Counted from the stretch's first letter, positions 24,431 through 34,953 are shown. The stretch: DNA of 64,000 bases from Dugong dugon (GCA_030035585.1 CM057471.1:95357819-95421818); one strand, 5' to 3'. Translations and numbers: made by a program. The notes: generated by a model not told the origin, from the letters alone.

Positions 24431-25085
24431 GTTAAAAAAAAAAAAAATTATTGTGGTAAAATGTATATAGCCAAAATTTGCCATTTTAACCCTTTTTAAG
24501 TGTACAATGTGGTAATGTTAATTACATTCACCCTTGTGTGCAACCATCACCACTATCCGTTTGCAAAAGTCTTTCATCACCCCAAACAGAAAGTCAGTAC
24601 CCCATAAGCAATAACCCTCCATTCCCCTCCTGCCCCAGCCCCTAGTAACCACTAATAAACTTTGTCTCTATGCATTTGCCTATTCTAGATAGTTCATGTA
24701 AGTGGGATCGTACCATATTTGTCCTTTTGTGGTTGACTTATTTTACTCAGCATGATGTTTTCGATGTTTGTCATGTTATAGCATGTAACAGAACTTCCTT
24801 TCTCTTTATGGCTGAGTAATATTCCATTGTCTGGATATACCACAATTTGTTTATCATTTATAACCAAACTTGTTGCCATCCAGTCCATTCTGACTCACGG
24901 TGACCCCATGTGTTACATAATAGAACTGCTCCATAGAGTCTTCTTGGCCGTAATCTTTATGGAAGCAGATCACCAGGCCTTTCTTCTGTGGTGCTTCAGG
25001 GTGGATTCAAACTGCTAACATTTAGGTTAGTAGTGTAAACCATCTGCATCACCCAGGGACCTCTGTTTATCATTTAGAGGCAAAT
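24431..25085 (-). mobile_element. Old L1M 3' end, split by an AfroSINE
   Basis: Inverted L1 tail: GTGGTAAAATGTATATAGCC, CACCATCACCACTATCC-like, AGTAACCACTAATAAAC and GGCTGAGTAATATTCCATTG (the inverse of the conserved ACAATGGAATAYTAY ORF2 end). The AfroSINE at 24861-25063 splits it. Confidence 0.85.
24861..25063 (-). mobile_element. AfroSINE, long type, inside L1M
   Basis: Minus-strand AfroSINE. The perfect 13-bp repeat TGTTTATCATTTA flanks it (24848-24860, 25064-25076), so it inserted into the older L1. Confidence 0.94.
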
Positions 25086-25980
25086 TTAAACCACTTGCAC
25101 TCATATCAGGCAGCCTCTAGGCCTTGAAGGATAACCCAGACTCCAGGGGCATTCTCAAAGTCTCAACAAACTCGTACTAAGTGGTTGTGTGGTGACTTAG
25201 GGAACATGCCAGGATGACCCAGAAATCTGCATCCTATTTTTGAACAATAATTTCTGTACTCCTTAAGGACACTGCTTGATGCTGGGAATGCTGTAACAGG
25301 CAGGCATTGTCTTCTCTTTGTTCTGAGAACTGAAGGTGTCTTGCCTTTTGCCTACTGTGGGATGTGGAGAAAGCAGGCTGGCTCTGTCACAAGCACTTTG
25401 CAGCTGTGATTCACGTAACATTTCCTTTAAAGAAATGGCCTTTCTTTAAGACCCTGCTGTGAAATGAGATAAGATGATAACCTGTTTTTAAACTACTTAC
25501 AGAGAGTCAGAGACGTAAGTGAGGTCACTGGTGTTGAATGTTACACAAAGCTGTTGAGAGGCTGCATTAAGATTTTTGGCATTTCAGTAAATTACCAGGG
25601 AAGAGGATTCAATCAAGTCACCTTCTGACATGAAAATCCCCACAGTCCTCTACATAACAGCCAGGCCTCAGAAAGGAGAGCCAGGGGCTGGGGGGGCCTC
25701 TTGACTTCTCTTAGGTGATGCTTGTGCACAGGAAATAGATTTAAAGGGAAGGGAGTTCTGCCTTCATTTCACTGTTTTCTCTTTGTAGGAAGCAGCCTGG
25801 TGTCTCTTTCCATGTTATGTTACAGCATTTTCCATGACACTGAACTCGAGGTAACAGAATTTCCAGTCTTCAGCGTGTTGATCTTGAGTAACATTTGATG
25901 AAAGAGAGTCCCAGTACAGCAAAACATATGGAATAAATTCTTTCTGAATTTGTTATGTTGGATTCGAACCACTTGTAGGA
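25086..25980. other. Unassigned stretch
   Basis: About 900 bp without a recognised gene or repeat. Confidence 0.35.
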
Positions 25981-26061
25981 AAAAACAAACAACAACCAGT
26001 TGCCACTGAGTCGATTCTGACTCGTGGTGACCTCACGTGTGTCAGAGCAGAACTGTACTCC

Positions 26062-27138
26062 TGAAAAACGGCAGGAGTAGAAGTATCATCAGTACCTGTC
26101 TAACTTCAAGATGGGGGAGGATAATGCAAACCAAGATCAGCCCAAGGCTAATCCCTATGAGGTGGAGGTCAGACATACCTCCACTCTCCAACCTTTTACC
26201 AATTCTCACACCAGCTGTCCCTCCCGTGGCACTCTCTACTTCTCTTCTGGGTTTGATAATCCCTTACAATGGCCACACAGAACTCACAGACCACACTTAC
26301 AGTTAAGTGGTTTATTAAGGAATAAGGTACAACTCAGGATCAAGATAAACAGGCTGCAACTCAGGATCAGGATCAGGAAACATGTAGGCAAAGCCTCCCT
26401 CTTCAGTACACAGCAGCTCTCTCAGCGTCTCTTGACCATGCAGGCCTCCTCTCAGCCCTGAGGACAGGCTCCTCTTGGCCCTGCTGTATGTCACCACTGA
26501 GTCTGCTGCAGGGTCTATTTTGGGGCTGTTGTGCTGGCTCTGCCACTGGGCCCGAAGAGACCGCACACTGTCTTCAGTGTTATAGCCCTTCACCCGTGTT
26601 ACAGCTCTTTTAGGATGCTCCTTGCCTCCTCTCTCTCTCTCTCTCTGCTTCTTCTCGCTTCTTTCTTCCTTCTGCTTTTTTCTGCTGCTTTTCTTCCTGC
26701 CTTCTTGTCTGAAAAACTTCTTTGAGGTTGGCTATATATATATATATATATATATACATACATAGCTCCTTGTCAATTTTAAGGCATGGGCCTCCCACCA
26801 GGGCCACAAACTGACAAAATACCCTCTCGGTAGGCCACACTTTATTTGCATAGTAGGCTACAGATACTTCATTTGCATAGTCTATTGACCAATCCCTGCA
26901 AGGGGCATACCAATCACAGGGCAGGCTGCAGCCCTGGGCCAGACAAAAAGTATCAAAACCAAGTTGTTTACAGCTTACCCGGGAAATGTCAGTCAACCTG
27001 GACAAAAGTAACAAACCCTCTGGGGTAGAAAACTAGTGCAAAGGTAACTCCTCAGGGCTTAGGGGAAAAAAAAACCTCTCAAGCTGTTTTTCTGAAGAAC
27101 CAAGGCAAAAGCCACATAAAGGAACTCACTTCACCACA
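26062..27138 (-). mobile_element. ERVL-like solo LTR, 1,077 bp, inside an AfroSINE
   Basis: A long solo LTR on the minus strand with its end at left (TGAAAAACGGCAGG) and its start at right (CACTTCACCACA). The inverted poly(A) signal lies near 26313 (TTTATTAAGG). The 5-bp repeat ACTCC flanks it (26057-26061, 27139-27143), the ERVL size. Its end region is related to the 616-bp LTR at 18427-19042. A TA microsatellite (26733-26758) and a CT-rich run (26631-26700) lie in the U3-side body. It is younger than the AfroSINE it interrupts. No internal retroviral sequence is seen. Confidence 0.88.
26733..26758. repeat. (TA)n microsatellite in the LTR
   Basis: About 11 TA units followed by TACATACATA, inside the ERVL-like LTR. 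Confidence 0.95.
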
Positions 27139-27277
27139 ACTCCATAGGGTTTTCAATGGGCAATTTTTCAGAAGAAGATTGCCAGGGATTTCTTCTGAGG
27201 CACCACTGGGTGGACTGGAACCTCCAACCTTTTGGTTAACAGCTGAGCACGTTAACTGTTTGCACCATCCAGGGACT

Positions 27278-28060
27278 CCTTGAACCTCTTAAAAAAGCCA
27301 AATATTCTTGTATGATACCTGGGCATATTTCCTTTCCACTCTTCTTTTTTTGAAATTAATGTTCCTCTTTTCAGTTCTCTCTTTTTAATTAAATTTTTGT
27401 TCTTATCAAAGTAGTATCTGAATCTAGTTTGAAAATCCAAATAAATTACCAAAGCCCTTAAAAAACATCCCTTTCTTTAACCTTTTTTTTTCTGATTAGA
27501 AAAGCAGTACATGTTAATTGAAGAAAAATTGAACAAATAATACCTGATACTTACAAGTCCTATGCCTTTCTGGGACCAAGGCTTACAGGTTGCCCCACTT
27601 CTTGCATGCATGGCCTTAATCCAAAGCTTTTTCCCTTTTGTTAAACTGATTTCTACTCCTTCATCCTCTCTGTCTTTTAAAAATTGGTTCAAATCGTCTC
27701 TCCTTGTTGCCCTCTTTCTCAAATTCCTTGTCCATGTGGGTTCAGTCTTTTAAAAATTCCCCTTACTGTCATTCTAAATGCAAAGACGTGTGTCTAGTTA
27801 GGTAATCTACAATCATTAACTGAAGTCTCAGAACGAGATTTTTCAAATGAAAAATGGAAGCATATCTGACAATAGATTTTTGTGCCACTTTTGGAGGGAG
27901 AAAGGATCTGAGATAAGTAGGCTGGATGCAGAGATAATAGAATTTCTGAGACACGAATGGTTTATGAGACTAGAACATTTGAAATTGGAACTGTATCAGA
28001 AAATCTAAGACATAATTATTATAATAAAGAAGACTGCAAGATCCTATTATATGGACTTTC
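27278..28060. other. Unassigned AT-rich stretch
   Basis: Long T- and A-rich runs. The GATTAGAAAAGCAGTACATG block at 27495 resembles old LINE 3' sequence, but not enough to name it. No gene recognised. Confidence 0.3.
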
Positions 28061-29660
28061 TTTTGCTGGTTAAATGATGGTCACCCCACCCCCTGACCAC
28101 AGGCCCCAGGTGCAGGTCAGCTCTAAAGGACAGTACTATAAAGCTACAGAAACTAAAGTACAGCCATGTGACACTAGAGAAGGATAACAGATTAATGGGA
28201 CACAACAGAGTCCAGAAATGAAACCAAATAGTTACAGGAATTTAATTTATAATGTAGTTGGCATTTCATATCAACGGGGATTCAACACATTATAATGGGA
28301 CAAATGATCAGCTATCTGGGGAGAAAAAAGGTAAATCCCTTCTTTACTGCTTACACCAAAGTAATTTCCAGATAGAATAAAAATTTCAGTGTTTTTTTTT
28401 TTAAAAAAACCTTTTAAACATTTTTATAACCGTAAAGTAGGGAAATCCTTTTTAAGTATGGAAGCCATCAGGGCGCCTGGATCTGATCATAGAAATAAAA
28501 AGGAAAAAAATTACATGGTCAAAAAAGTTCCACCTAAAATAAAGCTAAAAAAAAAAACAAAAAACCAGGGAAATGATATTTACAATACAACAAGACAGAG
28601 CAAGGGCTAATTTCCCTAAGGAAAAATAGTCCTTAGAAATGACTAAGAAAAAAAAAAAAAAAAAACCCTAATAGAACAATGATCAAAGGACATGAGGGAA
28701 TTTACAAAAGAAAAAGTGCAAATGGTTAAAAAGGGAAAGATTCTCAGCCTCATTAGTAACTTAAGGAAAAGCAAAATAAATCAACAACAAGATATGTCTC
28801 CTATTAGACTGGTTAAATACTGACAACAATCTGATGTAGCGACAATAATATTGGTCCAACATTTTTGGAGAGCAATTTGCAATATTCATTAGAATTAAAA
28901 ATGTGTGTATCTTTCTTCTCAGAATTTCAATAGCTAGTCATTTATCTTACAAAGATAATAGCACAGCTTTGCAAAGGCGTGTGTTCAAAGATGTTTCTGC
29001 AGCATTATTTATAATAGTATAAAACTGGATATAATCCAATGTCCATTAGCAGGAGGTTGGAGAGCTAAACTCTGATACACTCTTGTAATGGAAAAATCTA
29101 TAGCCATGAAAAGAAATGAGACAGACCTACACGTACTGACATGGAAAGACAACTGAGACAGTTTATTAGAGGGAGAACTACCATTCATTTGTCAGTTTGT
29201 CATACTGTGGCATCTTGCACGTTACATGATGCCGGAAGCTATGCCACCAGTATTGCAAATACCAGCAGGGTCACCCACAGTGGACAGCAGAGCTTCCAGA
29301 CTAAGAAGGACTAGGGAGAAAGGCCTGGTGATCTACTTCTGAAAATTAGTCAATGAAAACTTTACGGATCACAGCAGAATATTGTCTGATGCAGTGCTGG
29401 AAGATGAGTTTCCTCGGCTGGAAGGCCCTTCAAATACACAGTGGCCGCAACACTGGAGTTGAGCATACCAACGATTGTGAAGATGGCACAGGACTGGACC
29501 ACGTTTTGTTCTCTTGTACCTGGGGTCCCTGTGATTTGGAGCCTACTGAATGATAACTAACAGCAATAATGACATTAAAGAAAGAAAGTTCATTGTAGGA
29601 AGATCTGTAATATGATCCTATTTTTAAATGACAAATACCTCATACATCTGCAACACAAAC
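28061..29660 (+). mobile_element. Old L1M, 3' third, split by an RTE derivative
   Basis: Degenerate ORF2 end and 3' UTR of an old L1 on the plus strand. GAGTCCAGAAATGAAACC, TCAACGGGGATTCAACAC and GACAAATGATCAGC match the pre-terminal ORF2 region. ATTTTTGGAGAGCAATTTGC, CAGCATTATTTATAATAG and ATCTATAGCCATGAAAAGAA match the conserved C-terminus. 29580-29660 (GATCCTATTTTTAAATG) resumes after the insertion. Several A-runs are present. Confidence 0.82.
29175..29573 (+). mobile_element. Internally deleted RTE derivative (shared-junction type) in L1M
   Basis: Same build as 22910-23312: RTE 5' end (TTTGTCAGTTTGTCATACTG, GATGCCGGAAGCTATGCC), start of the coding part (GCTGGAAGATGAGTTTCC), then the join TTCAAATACACAGTGG and the RTE 3' end. 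It ends in an AACAGCAATAAT tail. It lies inside an old L1, which dates it after that L1. Confidence 0.82.
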
Positions 29661-30600
29661 ATTTGGAATTTAATTTTAAGAGGAGTTTATTTAATATCCT
29701 CACTTTGGCTTAGGAGATACTTCTTCATGGGTTAGGCACCAAGGACTAATTGGGATTTCATGAGCCTGGAGTGTCACTTCACCTCTTAGACTACCTACGG
29801 CTTGCTTGTTTGTGATGGTGACAATCTGTGCAGGATTTGCCTAGTTTTTATCTCTTCTGTTTGTTTGCATTAAAGTGTCAATTACTTAAGTATTGAGAAG
29901 CATATATATGCTTATTTGACAACTGAAGTAATTACATATAATTAACCTAAATGGTTTAGACCTAGGAGAATTTACCCAAAGAGGGAAGCCTTTCATAGTA
30001 ATTTATGTTAGCATATACGTGGGAGGGTGTGAATACCTGTGGAGAAACTTTCCTGTTCCTTTTGGGTTTAGTTGATTACCGGGGAGTCAGCAATAGCAGG
30101 AAGTGGCCACCACAGGCTTTCTGAGGGGAGTTCCAGAAGCATTTACATTACCACCCCTTCTATTTCTAAAGATGGCTGGAGAGGGAGACAGTCAGGGGAC
30201 ACAGAGTTCCTGGGGTAGTAACATACCTCCTCTAGCCCTCCGGGGAGGGGAGGAGGCATTTGACACATTACCCCTCAGAAAAGGGGGTGCGAAAATTGCT
30301 GCTGAGATTGGGGGAGAGGAGGCACCCTAGTCAAGTGAGACGGCACAAACCCATAAAAGGGCACAGCACCTACGACTGGGCTGAGGGGGAAGATGTGCAG
30401 AGAGGTGAGGAGAATCAGCGCTGCCATCCCCTGAGCCCCAGTTGTGAACGCTGTCTGGCAGCCCTTGTTGTCTAAACAAGAACCTGCGTGGGCAGAAACC
30501 TTTAGCTGTGGGACAAGCAGTCCAATAGGCAGCGATGGCTTTACACGACCAGCTCTGGCCCCAGACGTAGCTGTGGTGGCAGAAAGGAGACCACACCCTC
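29661..30600. promoter_or_regulatory. Repeat-free stretch, possible conserved non-coding DNA
   Basis: No repeat recognised. 29800-29970 is dense in AT-rich homeodomain-type words (GTGTCAATTACTTAAG is NKX2-like). 30100-30600 is more GC-rich, without a coding signature. Function is inference only; sequence conservation would decide. Confidence 0.2.
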
Positions 30601-30601
30601 A

Positions 30602-30746
30602 AAATATACACATGCACACACATGCAGATGGAGGTTCATGCATACACATGTACATTCATGAATATACATGCATATGCACACACACGCATACACACACCTG
30701 CACATATACAAATGTGCACAAACACACACACAGACACATGCATACG
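30602..30746. repeat. Diverged CA-rich microsatellite
   Basis: Irregular CA/CATG repeats (ACACACATGC, GCACACACACGCATAC and similar) over about 145 bp. Frames of 71-102 codons across it are repeat-driven and not genes. Confidence 0.9.
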
Positions 30747-30749
30747 CCA

Positions 30750-31620
30750 TGAACAAAGTGTAGAGGAAGTGAGGAGCCGGCCACGCACACCCTTCTCCAT
30801 CTCAAGCGTGTTCAAACAGCTTCTCCTGGAGGTAGCATGCACCGTGGGACTGATAACTTTGAATTGACCGATAACAATTATACTTCCCAAATTGTATCGA
30901 GTGTTAACTAGAGAGAGATTAAGTTTAAACTGGAGGTAACTTAAACATTGTTGACCTGTGGAGTTGAACTGATTGGGCTAAATTTAATTTTCCTCATGCT
31001 TGTCGTAATGCTTAGAGGGCTTGTCAAGGAACAGAAAAGCCAGCCTCACGCTTGTCCCTCACTGAACTGAGACTATTCAACCAAACCTGTCCCTCAGAGA
31101 AAAAAAAAACCTGAAAGAATATTCAGGAAATTGTTAACAGTGGTTATCTATGGAGGTATGTGTGAGAATTTTAGGAGTCTAAATTTTTTACTTTCTACAT
31201 TGTAGACTATTGTAAAGTTGTATTTTTATAATTAATGCCCTATTTTTGTAATTATAAAATGACAACAACAGAGTATAATATAAAAGCTAGCAGCCGATTA
31301 GCTTACAACCAATGCATTTGCTGTGACCTGTGTCAGCTGTACTTGCTGATGGAGCTGTTACTCAGAAGGAGGACTGGGGAAGGCGGGGGGTAGATTGATG
31401 CAAACCCATCACCACCACTAGAAAATTGATTGAAGCTCCCCTTGGCTGATGATGATGAGTGAGTAACATTGTCTTCACATGTAACACATGAGTAGGGTGA
31501 GCATTTAATGTATCCTCCAAACCAGGACCTTTTGAAAGTGAAAGGAATCGCTAGTAATAATTCCGCTGGGACAGCAGCCATAAACCAGGGCTGTCAGAGA
31601 CATATAGTTATCCTAAGCAT
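30750..31620. other. Unassigned stretch
   Basis: No repeat or gene recognised. 30900-31060 is repeat-free and AT-rich and might be unique ancestral DNA. 31100-31260 resembles an old LINE 3' UTR but is not assigned. Confidence 0.3.
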
Positions 31621-31625
31621 AGGAT

Positions 31626-31768
31626 GGAGCCCTCGTGGGGCAGTGTTTAAAAGCCTGGCCGCTAACCAAAAGGTCAGCAGTTGGAATCCACCAGCTGCTC
31701 CCTGGAAACTGTATGGGGCAGTTCTACCCTGTCCTGTAGGGTCGCTATGAGTCGCAATTGGTTTTTGT
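31626..31768 (+). mobile_element. AfroSINE, short type
   Basis: Begins GGAGCCCTCGTGGGGCAGTG, has CCAGCTGCTCCCTGGAAAC, and ends after GGGTCGCTATGAGTCGCAA. Plus strand. Confidence 0.92.
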
Positions 31769-31994
31769 TAAACGTGGGACACTCACCCAACTTTGAGTAT
31801 ACGCCACTGGGCTGTATTCTGGGAGTAGGGAAGCCTGGCTGGGGGGTCACCTCAGGTCTGTACCCCTGCACTCCTGAGAGGGTCTGGGCACCCTAAGAAG
31901 GTCTGCATAGGACTGAGCAGGGGTACCCATTGATGTGGATGCTACATGGTGAGAAGAATTTTGGTGATTAGGAAGGTTCTAGACTAGCACTGTC

Positions 31995-32414
31995 TATCTT
32001 AGTTTTCTTGGGTTGCCATAACAAAATACCACCAAACGGGTGGCTTTCAAGCACAGAAATTTTTTTCTCACAGTTCTGGAGGCTAATGTCCAAATCAGCG
32101 TCCTGGCTGTGTCCATTCCTTCCGTGGGCCTCTCTCCATGTGTCTGGTGACTGCCGTCAATCCCCGGTGTTCCTTTGCTGCATGTAGATGCGTCTGCCTC
32201 CTTGTCACGTGGCATCACCCCATTGTGTGTCTCTCTGTGTCTGTTCTCCCCTTTTTAAGACACTTCCCAGAAGGGATTAGTTTAGGACGCATCCCACTCT
32301 GATCTCATTAACATAACAAAAGAAACGCCTGCTTTCCCAACAGGATCCTATTCACAAGTATAGGGATTAGACCTTCAACATACATTTTTTGGGGACACAA
32401 TTCAATCCATAACA
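31995..32414 (-). mobile_element. MLT1-like solo LTR inside the hAT element
   Basis: A 420-bp MaLR LTR on the minus strand (GGTTGCCATAACAAAATACC at left; TTTTGGGGACACAATTCAATCC at right). The perfect 5-bp repeat CTGTC flanks it (31990-31994, 32415-32419), lying within the terminal inverted repeat of the hAT element. Solo LTR fossil. Confidence 0.88.
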
Positions 32415-32543
32415 CTGTCCAGTAGAAACAGAATGTGAGCCACATATGTAATTTAAATTTTTTCAAGTAGAGACACTTAAAAAGTAAAAAGAAACAGGTA
32501 AAATTAATCCTAATGATACACTTTATCTAACCCAATATATTCA

Positions 32544-33055
32544 TGTGGTAGGCATGGCCCCCCAAAATGTCCACGTCCTAATCTTGAGAACCTATGAATA
32601 TATTACCTTGCATGGCCAAAGGGACTTTGCAGACATGATTAAATTAAAGACCTTGAGATGGAGAGATTATCTGGATTATCCTGGAATATCTGAGTTGCCC
32701 TAATGTAATCACAAGGGTCCTTATAAGAGCGAGGCAGGAGGGTCGTAGTCAGAGAAGGAGATGTGATAACAGAAGCAGAGGTTTGGAGCAATGTGGTTGC
32801 TGGCTTTGAGGATGGAGGAAGGAACCACGAGCCAAGGAATGCAGGCAGTCTCCAGAAGCTGGAAAAGGCACGGAAATGAATTCTCCTCTACAGCCTTAAC
32901 ACAGCCCTGAAGACACCTTGATTTTAGCTCAGTGAGACTCATATTGGATCTCTGACTTCCACAACTGTAAGATAATAAATTTGTGCTGTTTTAAGCCACT
33001 AAGTTTGTAGTAATTTATTGCAGCAGTAATAGAAAACTAATATAAAACTAACACA
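32544..33055 (+). mobile_element. MLT1 solo LTR inside the hAT element, opposite strand
   Basis: A 512-bp MaLR LTR on the plus strand: CCCCCCAAAATGTCCACGTCC near the start, TGCATGGCCAAAGGGACTTTG in the body, AATAAATTTGTGCTGTTTTAAG near the end. Flanking ATTCA and ATCCA are an imperfect 5-bp repeat. The hAT sequence continues on both sides. Confidence 0.86.
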
Positions 33056-33342
33056 ATCCAACATAGTCTCAATTCAATATTGAATCATATAAAAATTAAC
33101 GAGATATTTTACATTTTTATTTCGTACTAAATCCCATGTGTGTTTCACAGTCGAAGCACATCTCAAATTTCAATTCGGACTAGCCACGTTTCAAGTACTC
33201 AATTATCATACGTGGCTAGTGGCCACAGTACTGGACAGCACAGTTCTAGACCCATGGCCCTGGGGTCCTGAAATCTGAGATCCCCAAGACTGATTTATCC
33301 GAGCCTGAATCACCCCTCCATAGCATCCCTCTAGGGTAGCTC

Positions 33343-33543
33343 TGGAGTTCCTGGGTGGTACAACCCAGTTAATATACTCTGCTGCTAACTGAAAGGTTGG
33401 AAGTTCGAATCCAGCCAGAGGTGCCTCAGTAAAAAGGCCTGGGAATCTAAAACCAGCCGTTGAAAACCCTGTGGAGCACAGTTCTTCTCAGACCCATGGG
33501 GTTACCATGAGTTAGAATTCATTCAACCACAACTGGTACTGGT
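33343..33543 (+). mobile_element. AfroSINE, long type
   Basis: Begins TGGAGTTCCTGGGTGGTAC. The perfect 10-bp repeat AGGGTAGCTC flanks it (33333-33342, 33544-33553). Confidence 0.93.
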
Positions 33544-33553
33544 AGGGTAGCTC

Positions 33554-34266
33554 CATTTCACTAAAGTGTGGCAGTCTCTGTATGTGTGCCTATGTGTATG
33601 TCCATATGCCCATGTATGCCCGTGTGTGTGGTTACTTCCATAAGCATTTATGCTTTGCCTGAGGGCTGGGGGGCAGGGGCCAGCAGCCTTGGCAGATCTC
33701 CCAGATACCCTGGGTTGGGGGAGAGAAAGAGGACAGTTTCTGTAGGTGCTGGTTGTCCCCAGGCAGAAGCTAGTTTGCAAACTGATCTCCTGCTAAAATC
33801 CCTTGTCACTGTCCCCAGTTCCGTCAGCCTCGGCCAGCAGCTATTTCTGGGTCTCTACAGAGGCCGGATGACTTGTGGAGGGTTGGCATTCCTTTCTGAT
33901 CTCCTTCGCCTTGCCACTGCCTTGGAGTTGCCCCAGGATGGCACACCACTGTGATGACAGTTTGTGAATGGGACTGAAGGAGGAATGGCAACTCAATTAC
34001 ATTTCACGGAGGGAGAGCAGGAAACAGCTCTTCTGTGTCTGTACTGGATCAGATTTCCCCTGAGGAGCTGCATTCTCCTCCAGCTCTTCTCCAGGTTATG
34101 GGGAAGCATCACTGGGCAATGGAAATGCCTACAGACAGGGCTTACCTTAAGGAAGCTGGAGCCAAGGGAGCACATATCATCCAAAGGTGGACGTGAGAGT
34201 TCAGTTCCCTCTTTCTGTCCTTTTCTGAAGCATGATCCACAGTTATCAGGTACACATGGAATGGGC
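33554..34266. other. Unassigned stretch with a GT-rich patch
   Basis: A short GT/TATG-rich patch at 33575-33632. The 128-codon frame 33568-33954 begins in it and has no family signature. No repeat recognised after 33640. Confidence 0.35.
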
Positions 34267-34280
34267 CAGCTGCAGGACTA

Positions 34281-34433
34281 ACCAGTTGTCATCAGCTCTG
34301 ACTCACGATGACCCCATGTGTGTCAGAGAACTGTGCTCCATGGGGTTTTCAATGGCTGATTTTTTGGAAGTAGATTGCCCGACCTTTCTTCTGAGGCACC
34401 CCTGAGTGGACTTGAACCTCCAACTTTTTGCTT
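34281..34433 (-). mobile_element. AfroSINE, 5'-truncated
   Basis: 3' module and central part of a long-type AfroSINE on the minus strand. The tRNA-like head is cut where the 230-bp unit begins. Confidence 0.85.
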
Positions 34434-34435
34434 AT

Positions 34436-34665
34436 GGATGAGGAAGCTGAGGACCAGTGGAGTTAGGTGATCTTCCCACCGATAAACAGTTCAATCTGCA
34501 CAACCAGGAATAACTTGGTCTCTCAACTGCAAATCTGAGGCTTGCTTGAAATAAGAATTGATTTAGGAGCAGAACCAAGGTCAGACACGCTCAACACTTA
34601 ACCTTTCTCTCACAAGTGCTTCATCTCTGCCATCCCATCTGCTATGCTTTGGAGAGCAGCATCTT
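34436..34665. repeat. 230-bp low-copy unit, copy 1
   Basis: Aligns without gaps to 60700-60929, with about 35 differences by eye (about 85% identity), in the same orientation. The first about 60 bp (GATGAGGAAGCTGAGGACC) look like an inverted MIR; the rest is not a family I know. Confidence 0.75.
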
Positions 34666-34738
34666 AGAGACAAAGAAACACTGACTGCCTTGGGGGCTGA
34701 GGTGCAATGCAAACGCGATATGAGCAATACAAACTGGT

Positions 34739-34940
34739 AAACCAGTTGCTATCAAGCCAACTTTGACTCATGGCAACCCCACGTGTGTTAGAGTAGAACT
34801 ATGCTCCATCAGGTTTCAAGGCTGTTTTTTTTGGAAGTGGATTGCTAGGCCTTTCTTCCAAGGCACCCCTGGGTGAACTTGAACCTCCAAGCTTTTGTTG
34901 AGTGGCTGAGTGTTGAGCATTTGCGCCACCCAGGGACTGC
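34739..34940 (-). mobile_element. AfroSINE, long type
   Basis: Complete minus-strand AfroSINE from AAACCAGTTGCTATCAAGCC-like tail to GCGCCACCCAGGGACTGC head. Confidence 0.9.
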
Positions 34941-34953
34941 AGCTGCAGGACTA

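Larger units (their letters stand above)
25983..27277 (-). mobile_element. AfroSINE split by an LTR
   Basis: A single minus-strand AfroSINE in two pieces: the 3' module at 25983-26061 (CCACTGAGTCGATTCTGACTC, GTCAGAGCAGAACTGTACTC) and the rest at 27139-27277 (CCATAGGGTTTTCAATGG through TTTGCACCATCCAGGGACTCC). The two pieces meet exactly if the LTR at 26062-27138 is taken as an insertion. Confidence 0.9.
31985..33243 (+). mobile_element. hAT-type DNA transposon with two nested LTRs
   Basis: A non-autonomous hAT element of the MER33/MER3-like kind. The ends form inverted repeats (TAGCACTGTCCAG at left after removing the LTR; CTGGACAGCACAG at right), and a perfect 8-bp repeat TTCTAGAC flanks it (31977-31984, 33244-33251), the hAT size. 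Body blocks are GTGAGCCACATATGTAATTT, TATCTAACCCAATATATTC, TAACGAGATATTTTACATTT and ACGTGGCTAGTGGCCACAGT. Without the two LTRs it is about 327 bp. It encodes no transposase. The strand given is nominal. Confidence 0.88.
34281..34940 (-). mobile_element. Composite: AfroSINE - low-copy unit - AfroSINE, with a 14-bp flanking repeat
   Basis: Read on the minus strand it starts with a complete AfroSINE (34940-34739), continues through about 73 bp of other DNA and a 230-bp unit (34665-34436), and ends with the 3' part of a second AfroSINE (34433-34281). The perfect 14-bp repeat CAGCTGCAGGACTA stands at both outer edges (34267-34280, 34940-34953), sharing one base with the element edge. That is the footprint of a single retroposition event whose ends are the 5' end of one SINE and the 3' end of another. 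The simplest reading is a SINE read-through transcript with a transduced flank; recombination between SINEs is the alternative. Confidence 0.6.

Noticed and set aside
30444-30890. Frames rich in His, Thr, Cys and Val on both strands
   Set aside because: Driven by the CA/TG microsatellite at 30602-30746.
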